NCBI GenBank assembly: GCA_937873255.1
Contig: CALMVM010000501.1
Span: forward strand, 1-6,171
Reading direction: 5' to 3'
Source of the DNA: an uncultured Verrucomicrobiota bacterium
GTDB taxonomy: Bacteria; Verrucomicrobiota; Verrucomicrobiia; Chthoniobacterales; SZAS-18
DNA: 6,171 bases
This document shows positions 1-4,791 of this stretch, piece by piece (position 1 is the first letter of the stretch; each line of letters opens with the position of its first letter). The position numbers were made by a program, and so were the translations under genes. The notes under the pieces are model-generated. The model was given only the letters and a program-made list of their open reading frames with translations. It was not told where the DNA came from and did no database searches.

Positions 1-376
1 CCACGCTCGGAGCGAGCGTGGAGGCGACGTTAGCCACGCCGGACCCGGCGGCGGCGGCGCGGGCGACCATGGCACTGGACGGCGCGACGGGCAGTCCTTC
101 GTAGTCGCGCAGGGAACTGGCCGCGCCCTGGATGCCGGCCACGGTCGCGCCGAGGTCGTTGCCGGAAGCGACGTCGAGTCCGACGTTAAGAGCGGCGCTG
201 GTTACATCGGCCAGCAGTTGACGGCCGGCGGGGGAAGCGGCCTCCTGGCGGACGACCGCCGTCGCCGTTTCGACTTTTGCCAGGTTCGCGGAGGAACACC
301 CACCGAAGGGTAAGACGAGGAGCGCGAGCGCGAGGTTGATCCGGCGGCGGGATGAGCGGAGGCGGGGAAGATTCAC
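1..376 (-). CDS. Putative lipoprotein, partial (C-terminus beyond left edge)
   Basis: An open frame runs from a GTG at 376-374 to the left edge without a stop, giving about 125 residues of an incomplete protein. The N-terminus is strongly basic (residues 4-12, several Arg), followed by a hydrophobic stretch (13-24, INLALALLVLPF) and GGC at 25-27, which looks like a lipoprotein signal peptide with Cys27 as the lipidated residue. Phe at the -3 position of the lipobox is slightly unusual. SRRRINL at 9-15 loosely resembles a twin-arginine motif. The mature part is rich in Ala, Ser, Val and Gly, with a predicted-helical, low-complexity look and no enzyme motif that I recognise. I chose GTG because it is the only start that includes the whole signal peptide; a weak GGTGG lies about 9 nt upstream. 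It is the third gene of a minus-strand series. Function is unknown, probably envelope-associated. Confidence 0.62.
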   Translation of the reverse strand, partial: MNLPRLRSSRRRINLALALLVLPFGGCSSANLAKVETATAVVRQEAASPAGRQLLADVTSAALNVGLDVASGNDLGATVAGIQGAASSLRDYEGLPVAPSSAMVARAAAAGSGVANVASTLAPSV

Positions 377-468
377 GCCACCAGCAAACCACCGAATCGT
401 GGAAGAGCCAGATGACCGGCGCGTGGTGCGTCAACTGCGTGATGTTAGTCGCGAAGTTAGTAGAATTT
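377..468. other. Spacer between helix-turn-helix gene and lipoprotein gene
   Basis: This 92-bp spacer contains no gene that I can support. Near 459-473 there is a short A/T-rich imperfect palindrome (AGTAGAA-T-TTCTATT) just after the helix-turn-helix stop codon, too weak to call a terminator. On the minus strand a TTGACG hexamer (about 437-432) could be a -35 element for the lipoprotein gene, but no convincing -10 box follows. The two genes could be co-transcribed or independent. Confidence 0.3.
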
Positions 469-807
469 CTATTCTCGGTCGGAGACTCCCGTGAGGAAAC
501 GGCTGCGGCGCTCGCGCGTCCAGAAGCCTTCCTTGAGGCTTTCCCGCCGATGGGTCTGGAGACTGGCCATGTCGATGCGGATCTTTTTGGGGCTGGGTTG
601 ATCCCCCGAGACGAAGCCGGCTTTGTACAGGCGATAGACGGTGTCCCGCGAGAGCCCGGTGCTGCGGGCCGCCTGGGTGATGCTCGCCATGACGAGAGGC
701 TTTTGCGGGACCGCACGGAAGCTGCCGTCGCCGGCGGGCAGGAGGTCGAACGCAGCGGAAAGCGAAGAAGGTTCGGCAGAAGTTAGTTTTTGGATTCGGG
801 TGCTCAT
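469..807 (-). CDS. Small helix-turn-helix DNA-binding protein (excisionase/MerR-like)
   Basis: This 112-residue protein carries a helix-turn-helix at residues 41-66, reading SITQAARSTGLSRDTVYRLY then KAGFVSG. It is followed by a basic strand (74-79, KKIRID) and another helix rich in Arg, the layout of excisionase-type and MerR-type winged-helix DNA-binding domains (helix, turn, recognition helix, wing). The first 39 residues look like a flexible leader, so translation from the ATG at Met40 (690-688) is also possible. I kept the longer start because it is an ATG and no Shine-Dalgarno sequence favours either. On a mobile element a protein of this type could be a recombination directionality factor assisting the integrase, or a transcription regulator; the sequence cannot decide. 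It lies 76 bp downstream of the cysteine-rich gene on the same strand. The domain call is fairly firm, the role is inference. Confidence 0.68.
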   Translation of the reverse strand: MSTRIQKLTSAEPSSLSAAFDLLPAGDGSFRAVPQKPLVMASITQAARSTGLSRDTVYRLYKAGFVSGDQPSPKKIRIDMASLQTHRRESLKEGFWTRERRSRFLTGVSDRE

Positions 808-883
808 TTTTTGAAGAAGCGTTTTGGTGGGAAGTAAGAAGTGATTGGCAAGAGCTGCAGGTATCAGTGGATTTCGCGGTCGA

Positions 884-1105
884 TCACGGATTGAGATCGA
901 TGAGGGCGGAGTCGGGCGGCGGCATCCCCGCTTTGCGGAGAACAGCGGCGGCCTGGATGCTTTCGACCAAGCAGCAAGAGCACAAAGGGGTACGGCAATC
1001 GAGGTCGATCACCCTGACCCTGCGATGTATCCCGCAGCAGCCGCAGGCGGAGGTCATGGGATGCGTGTAGTAGACTCGCAGGATGTCGTTGTTCGGATGG
1101 GTCAT
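884..1105 (-). CDS. Small cysteine-rich protein, possible zinc-binding
   Basis: This 73-residue protein has seven cysteines arranged as CGCC (21-24), Cys37 and CSCC (42-45). They form two CxxC knuckles (21/24 and 42/45) 17 residues apart, with a nearby His27. That spacing fits a zinc ribbon or other metal-binding fold, which is inference. The part after the second knuckle (VESIQAAAVLRKAGM) looks helical. I do not recognise a named family. Evidence that it is real is the compositional bias, the ordered Cys pattern and its place as first gene of a minus-strand series facing the repressor genes. The ATG at 1105 has no clear Shine-Dalgarno sequence; Met17 is an alternative start that keeps all cysteines. 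A longer plus-strand frame opposite it has no such pattern and I consider it a shadow. Confidence 0.52.
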   Translation of the reverse strand: MTHPNNDILRVYYTHPMTSACGCCGIHRRVRVIDLDCRTPLCSCCLVESIQAAAVLRKAGMPPPDSALIDLNP

Positions 1106-1298
1106 GAGATTACGGCGTGGATTTCGGGTGGTGGCCGCCGGCTGGCAGTGGGGGCTGGTCGTGGATGAAGCGCATGCTTTACGAATTTGGACGACGTAAG
1201 CATTCGATTCTGCGGATGAGAGATTTATGTTGACTACTCGTTTTAATGAGTCGAAAAGCGTAAGTGGGACGCGACATTTATCACGTTATCTAATCAAA
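1106..1298. promoter_or_regulatory. Divergent control region between minus-strand genes and repressor pair
   Basis: This spacer separates the minus-strand cysteine-rich gene from the plus-strand repressor gene, so it should hold promoters for both directions and probably operators. Inverted repeats visible are ATGCTTTACG (1174-1183) with CGTAAGCAT (1195-1203), one base bulged; an imperfect palindrome centred near 1244 (ACTCGTTT/TAATGAGT); TGTTGAC (1228-1234) with GTCAACA (1301-1307); and GACATTT (1273-1279) with AAATGTC (1297-1303), which would place the repressor start codon in a hairpin. A TTGACT hexamer at 1230-1235 resembles a -35 box but has no good -10 at 16-18 bp. The right half is clearly more A/T-rich than its surroundings, as expected of a promoter region. 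Assignment as operators is inference. Confidence 0.45.
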
Positions 1299-1937
1299 AT
1301 GTCAACAAAAACCAGACATTCGGCAACAAATTTTGGTGAGAGCATCAAAATTTGGCGGCGGGAGCGTGGCGTTTCCCAAGCGCAACTCGCCGAGAAAATG
1401 AATATTACGCGCAGCTACCTCTCCCAGGTCGAAAACGGGGGGCCGGCCTCCGCCAAGCTCCAGGCCCGTTTTCGATACGTGACTGCGCGTTGGGATTTTG
1501 TCGGGGATTCGACAAGTTCGAACGGGGCACCCGACGATTCGGACATCGTGCCGTTGCGTTTGGTTCCCCTCGTGTCGTGGGCGCAGGCGGGGCAAGCAGT
1601 CGAATACGATGAACTGCCGGTCAGTTGGCAAAAGAAGGTGCACTCTTCGGTGGATGATCCGAAGGCGTTTGCCGTGAGCATCGCCGGGGACTCCATGGAG
1701 CCGCGTTATCACGCGGGCGACGTCGCGTTTCTGGAACCGTCGCGCCCGGTGCGACAGCACGATACGGTGATCGCGCGGCTCGCGGACGGGGGCGTGGTAT
1801 TTAAAATTTACGGTCGGGCAGGTGACACCGTCAGGTTTTCCAGCTATAACCCCGCTTATCCGCCGTTTGAAGTGCCCGTCAACGAGATTGTGTGGGTTTA
1901 CCCGATCCACTCCGTGCTCAAGATCGTCAATAAGTAA
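1299..1937 (+). CDS. XRE-family repressor with S24 (LexA/CI-like) autoprotease domain, copy 1
   Basis: This 212-residue protein joins an XRE helix-turn-helix (about 11-60, with GVSQAQLAEKMNITRSYLSQ at 24-43) to an S24 peptidase domain (about 88-212). In this family the repressor dimer blocks a promoter until RecA filaments, formed after DNA damage, stimulate self-cleavage. Key residues are present: Ala97-Gly98 cleavage bond in SWAQAG, nucleophile Ser132 in GDSMEP, and general base Lys169 in GGVVFK. It is not canonical LexA, which has a different winged helix. I chose the ATG at 1299 because the XRE domain begins just after it; the frame is open to an upstream ATG at 1227, whose 24 extra residues look non-coding. 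No Shine-Dalgarno sequence precedes 1299. It lies 16 nt upstream of a second, related gene and probably shares a transcript. On this element it is likely the lysogeny-type switch regulator (inference). Confidence 0.9.
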   Translation: MSTKTRHSATNFGESIKIWRRERGVSQAQLAEKMNITRSYLSQVENGGPASAKLQARFRYVTARWDFVGDSTSSNGAPDDSDIVPLRLVPLVSWAQAGQAVEYDELPVSWQKKVHSSVDDPKAFAVSIAGDSMEPRYHAGDVAFLEPSRPVRQHDTVIARLADGGVVFKIYGRAGDTVRFSSYNPAYPPFEVPVNEIVWVYPIHSVLKIVNK

Positions 1938-1953
1938 TCGACCCAACCCTGCC

Positions 1954-2571
1954 ATGGCTTACCACCTTGTTCTGCAAACTGTCCACGGATTCGGCCAACG
2001 CCTGCGTGCGTGGCGTGAGGGGAATCGCTTCGATCTCGACGCAGCCGCCCGGCTATTGGGCGTCAGCGGCAACTATCTCTACACGATTGAGCGCGGCGTG
2101 CACGCGCCGTCGGCCCCCTTGCTGTCGCGTTTCGAGGAAGTGGTGCGCGGACTATCGTTTTTTACCGCGCCGGAAATCACGCGGCGGGTGCCGATTGTGT
2201 CCTGGGTGCAGGCGGGTCGCTTCACTTGTTACGAGGAACTCCCCCCGGCCTGGCAGGAGTGGACCGACTGTTTGTGTCCGGACCCGAACGCGTTCGCGGT
2301 GCGGGTGGTGGGTGAATCCATGATGCCCGGGTATCCGCCGGGCAATCTGGCAATCTGCATGCCGGGCTTTCCACCTAGGAACAACAAGCTGGCCGTGGCG
2401 AAGATCACCGATGGGTCGGTGACCTTCAAGACCGTGAGCTTCCGCGGCGAGCATCCGGAGCGGTTCCGATTTGTGCCGATGAATCCACAGTTCGATTCGA
2501 TGGTTGTCCGGCGTGAAGACGTGGTCTGGATCTACCCGGTGCATGGAGTGGTCAGTCCGTGCGGCGGTTAG
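1954..2571 (+). CDS. XRE-family repressor with S24 (LexA/CI-like) autoprotease domain, copy 2
   Basis: This 205-residue protein has the same architecture as its upstream neighbour: an XRE-type helix-turn-helix (about 12-65, FDLDAAARLLGVSGNYLYTI at 26-45) and an S24 peptidase domain (about 78-205). The cleavage bond Ala87-Gly88 (SWVQAG), nucleophile Ser122 (GESMMP) and Lys159 (GSVTFK) are all kept. One change is Asn131 (PPGN) where the family usually has Asp (GD), so activity could be altered. The linker is shorter than in copy 1. The recognition helix differs (GVSGNYLYTI versus NITRSYLSQV), implying a different operator. The ATG at 1954 is preferred because the domain starts there; the frame is open further upstream over the end of copy 1. 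The TAG stop lies at the junction with an IS5-family element, so the last codons may be changed by the insertion. Confidence 0.9.
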   Translation: MAYHLVLQTVHGFGQRLRAWREGNRFDLDAAARLLGVSGNYLYTIERGVHAPSAPLLSRFEEVVRGLSFFTAPEITRRVPIVSWVQAGRFTCYEELPPAWQEWTDCLCPDPNAFAVRVVGESMMPGYPPGNLAICMPGFPPRNNKLAVAKITDGSVTFKTVSFRGEHPERFRFVPMNPQFDSMVVRREDVVWIYPVHGVVSPCGG

Positions 2572-3181
2572 GTTTTGTCTGACGGATCAGGTTGGTCTGT
2601 GTTAAGTTTGGCGGCATGGCCCGCCGCTATGAACTGACCGCCAAGCAACTTGCGCTCGTCGAAGACCTTCTGCTCGCCCGTGGCAAGCGCGGCGGGCGCT
2701 GGAACGACCATCACACCACGCTCAACGGCATCTTCTGGTGGCTCTACAGAGCGGGGCGCAGTGGCGCGAGGTGCCCGAACGCTACGGCAAGTGGCAAAGC
2801 GTGTATGATCGTTACAACTTCTGGCGGGCCGACGGTACGCTCGACCGCCTCCTGAGCGGTCGCACCTGCGCCTGAACGAGGAGGGGCGCTTGGACTATGC
2901 CCTATGGAGCATCGACGCCACCAGCATCCGCGCCAGCCGCTCAGCGGCCGGGGCGGTGAGGGGAAAAAACCGGCCCTGCGATCCCGCTGAACAAGCCCTC
3001 GGCCGCTCGCGCGGGGGCTGGGGCACGAAGGTCCATCTGGTCGTCGATGGCGGCAGCATCCCGCTGGCGGCCACGATCACGGCGGGACAGGCGCACGAGA
3101 GCAAGCAGGTGACCGCCGTGCTGGAGGCGGTGCGCCTGCCCAACGGCAAGGGCCGGCCGGCTGATCTTGCTGCGTTTTCGC
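2571..3181 (+). mobile_element. IS5-family element remnant, right end missing
   Basis: The left end appears to start at GGTTTTGTCTGACGG (2571 or 2572 onward), immediately after TTA, with the transposase start 45 bp further in. TTAG or TNA would fit the targets used by IS5 subgroups, but the partner duplication cannot be checked because the right end is gone. The element stops abruptly at 3181 where a terminal inverted repeat of another element begins. The sequence after that has no IS5-like coding potential. The subgroup is unassigned. It is inactive: transposase truncated and frameshifted, one end lost. Confidence 0.75.
2616..3181 (+). pseudogene. IS5-family transposase, frameshifted and truncated
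   Basis: Three successive frames give one recognisable IS5-type protein. Segment 1 (2616 to ~2750) begins MARRYELTAKQLALVEDLLL and has the WNDHHTTLNGIFWWL region typical of the N-terminal domain. Segment 2 (~2750-2851) gives AQWREVPERYGKWQSVYDRY and ends at a TGA (2873-2875) if read on. Segment 3 (~2854-3181) gives LNEEGRLDYALWSIDATSIR and GRSRGGWGTKVHLVVDGG, followed by the TAGQAHESKQ motif. The first catalytic Asp is in SIDAT. The second Asp and the Glu of the DDE triad should lie further on and are missing, because similarity ends around GRPADLA at the 3181 junction. Roughly the first 185 codons survive. Two frameshifts plus truncation make it non-functional. Confidence 0.85.
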
Positions 3182-3303
3182 GGTTCTCCCGCACTTTGTG
3201 TGGATGGATCGGCACGGCAGCCTTGCCGCACAGGTTTGTCCCTCTGGGATTGTTCCGTATTGACGGGAGGTTGGCCCACTTCCACACAAAGTGCGGGAGA
3301 ACC
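3182..3303. mobile_element. 122-bp element with perfect 23-bp terminal inverted repeats (MITE-like or deletion derivative)
   Basis: Positions 3182-3204 (beginning GGTTCTCCCGCACTTTGTGT) and 3281-3303 are perfect reverse complements, enclosing 76 bp with no coding potential. A small hairpin lies inside (CGGCA 3215-3219 with TGCCG 3224-3228). Ends of the form GGxTCT with a following TTTGTGTG recall terminal repeats of the ISL3 family, which I offer only as a possibility. The left boundary abuts the truncated IS5 transposase exactly, and the right boundary abuts the interrupted minus-strand hypothetical gene exactly. The 8 bp on each side (GTTTTCGC and ACTCTATT) do not match, so this is not a simple insertion. 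A larger element that lost its interior and then joined two unrelated flanks, by adjacent deletion or recombination between copies, would explain it. Confidence 0.75.
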
Positions 3304-3470
3304 ACTCTATTGGGGAAAGATCAGGAAGCGACCAATCGATCAGCAAGTGTTCGCTCCGTATGCCAAGCACAAACTCAACGAGATCGGAGATCTCCTTGAA
3401 CAGGCGCGGCGATCCGAAATCCGCAACGATGCCGCCAGATGTCTCCGGGACCGCAACCAAGCGCAGTTCC
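3304..3470 (-). pseudogene. Distal fragment of IS1-interrupted hypothetical gene
   Basis: On the minus strand this stretch is open and continues the frame of the gene at 4274-4784 once the IS1 element and one copy of its 8-bp duplication are removed: ...ASLEL from the right side joins RLVAVPETSGGIVADFGSPR on this side. It then reads on through an acidic/hydrophobic part (LVEFVLGIRSEHLLIDWSLP) and is cut by the inverted-repeat element at 3303, after about 53 codons. The LIDWSLPD motif resembles the C-terminal part of verrucomicrobial hypothetical proteins as I remember them (ID/WS motif followed by a WL...RP segment), which here would be beyond the break. The true C-terminus is lost. The plus-strand frame through the same bases, which ends inside IS1, is a shadow. 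Confidence 0.68.
3463..3470. repeat. Target-site duplication of IS1-family element, left copy
   Basis: The 8 bases GCAGTTCC directly precede the left terminal repeat and are repeated exactly right after the right terminal repeat. IS1-family elements typically produce 8-9 bp duplications, so this proves a single, simple insertion event that has not since been rearranged. Confidence 0.92.
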
Positions 3471-4273
3471 GGTAGTGTTTAGATGACTGTTGCGAGTCGG
3501 GGGATCAGCGCGAGGCCTGGTGATGCTTTCCAAGACCGTCGTCCACCAGTGCCGCCGCGGCGGCAGCGCGCGTTTGCGCAAGAACGGCCACGCCGACAAC
3601 GGCGCGCAACAGGCCAAGTGCCTGGAGTGCGGGCGCACGTTCACGCTTTCGCCCAAGGGGCCGCGCTACGACCAGAGGTTCAAGGGCGCAGGGGGGTCGC
3701 CGCCTACCAGGACCGCATGAGCACGCGCGGCATCACGCGCACCTTCGGGGTCTGCTGCCAAACCCTGATGGTCTGGGCGGGGAGAAAAATCCAGGCCCTG
3801 CCCGCGTAGGAGGACACGCGGCTGCCCGGCCAGAACGGCGACGGGCTCGCACTCGATGAACGCTGGAGCTTCGGGGAGGAAAAGACCCGGGAAGGCTGGT
3901 GGTGGATCGCGCGCTGTGCCGACGCACCCGCCAGATCGTCGCCTCCCCCCTCGGGGACCGCAGCGCGCAGAGCGCCGGCGATTTGCGCGAAAACCTGCCG
4001 AGCGATCACCGCCGCCGCGCCACGCGCAGCGACTTTTGGCGGGCGTACGGGGGGGCGTTCCCCAAGCGCACCCACCGTTTTTGCGGCAAAGAGGAGGGCG
4101 AGACCAACCACACCGAACGCTGGTTTGGCACGTTGCGCGCCCGCGTCCAGCCGCCTGGTACGCCGGGCTTATTCCTTCTCCAAGAGCGTGGGCCGGCACC
4201 TCGATGCCATCCACCTCTTCATCGTCACCCACAATCTCAAAATCAAGCAGGCAACAACCGCTTAAACACTACC
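3471..4273 (+). mobile_element. IS1-family insertion sequence, 803 bp, complete ends, inactive
   Basis: The ends are GGTAGTGTTTAGATGACTGT on the left (3471 onward) and, read inward on the minus strand from 4273, GGTAGTGTTTAAGCGGTTGT. The first 11 bases match perfectly, 18 of the first 23 match, and all five differences are transitions. Length 803 bp is close to the 768 bp of classical IS1. The element is flanked by a perfect 8-bp duplication and carries a recognisable but broken IS1-type transposase reading rightward. It is inserted in a minus-strand hypothetical gene downstream of the integrase. Ends could still be mobilised in trans by an active relative elsewhere in the genome (inference). 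Confidence 0.93.
3523..4265 (+). pseudogene. IS1-family transposase (InsA/InsB-like), multiple frameshifts
   Basis: Pieces of one protein appear in alternating frames. Frame 1 from 3523: a zinc-finger N-terminus with RKNGHADNGAQQAKCLECGR, where the second CxxC is intact but the first reads CRRG, so one Cys is lost. A shift near 3690 leads to AAYQDRMSTRGITRTFGVCC, a helix-turn-helix region, then a TAG at 3807-3809. The same frame resumes with LALDERWSFG (catalytic Asp). A shift near 3910 gives LCRRTRQIVASPLGDRSAQS, SDFWRAY (second Asp) and NHTERWFGTLRARV (Glu). A shift near 4150 gives RRAYSFSKSVGRHLDAIHLF and ends at TAA 4263-4265. This order matches InsA followed by InsB of IS1, probably originally one continuous frame. 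At least three frameshifts and one stop make it non-functional. Confidence 0.88.
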
Positions 4274-4784
4274 GCAGTTCCAAACTGGCATGATCACAGG
4301 ATCGCTGGATTTCTGGCCAGGGCTTTTCGAGACTGCTGAAACGAACGGCAATCGTCCGATTGACCCCGGCAAGAGCCAGCGGGACTGCTGCCTGACGCAG
4401 GCCTAGCAACAGTGCGTCAGCCGCTTCCGGCGTTTTCCTTCGCACTTCAAGATCGTAGACCCGGTTGATAACTTGTGCATGGGTAAGCCCACAGCCGATG
4501 CGCGATGCGGCACCCGGAGCTTTTCCAGCAAAAGTATTTCCGAGTGTGTGAAGTGCGTCTAGATCGAAGAACTGGGCGTGCCAGTTCTCGATTGCTTCGC
4601 GGGTCTGCCTAGATGACCGTGTGTACTCATACAAAAGGGCTGTCATCAGTTCGGCCTCGGTCACCGAACGAAAGTCCCATTCGTCGGGGCTGAGGTTTTC
4701 CATCTTCCGGCCAAGTGTCAGAGCGGAAGTCGCCCTTTCGAGGTGTGATGCCATCATTTCGCCGGTTGCCACCCACGCTCTCAC
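4269..4784 (-). pseudogene. Integrase-linked hypothetical protein, proximal part, cut by IS1
   Basis: This frame starts 7 nt after the integrase stop codon and reads in the same direction, so the two are almost certainly co-transcribed. It runs 171 codons from a GTG at 4784; ATG codons at residues 10-11 (4757) are alternative starts. The genuine sequence ends at residue 170 where IS1 begins, and the stop TAG (4271-4269) comes from the IS terminal repeat. Visible features are a NLSPDEWDFRSVTEAELMTA segment (30-49) followed by LLYEYTRSS, then a helical, charged region, and RTIAVRFSSLEKPWPEIQ near the end. Such W-D-F plus YEY/R motifs recall hypothetical proteins encoded beside integrases in Verrucomicrobiota, to my memory; no function is known to me. 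With the distal fragment the remaining protein is at least 223 residues. It has no membrane segment or catalytic motif I recognise. Confidence 0.7.
4274..4281. repeat. Target-site duplication of IS1-family element, right copy
   Basis: GCAGTTCC again, identical to the copy at 3463-3470, directly after the right terminal repeat of the IS1-family element. Confidence 0.92.
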
Positions 4785-4791
4785 CGGGTTT

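Noticed and set aside
1..21. Near-perfect hairpin CCACGCTCG-GAG-CGAGCGTGG at the extreme left edge
   Set aside because: It lies inside the open lipoprotein frame and no T-run follows within the window, so it may be chance GC-rich coding sequence; context on the left is missing.
186..716. 176-codon minus-strand open frame rich in Arg, Pro and Ser
   Set aside because: It overlaps the better-supported lipoprotein and helix-turn-helix frames and has the composition typical of an off-frame reading.
352..786. 144-codon plus-strand open frame
   Set aside because: It overlaps the lipoprotein start and the helix-turn-helix gene in antisense; its composition shows no domain, so it is a shadow of GC-rich coding.
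1302..1955. 217-codon minus-strand frame opposite the first repressor
   Set aside because: It is antisense to a gene with complete S24 motifs and shows His/Arg-rich off-frame composition.
3167..3475. Plus-strand frame ending inside the IS1 left end
   Set aside because: It spans the inverted-repeat element and IS1 junctions; the minus-strand frame joins across IS1 to a longer gene with a sensible start, so this one is a shadow.
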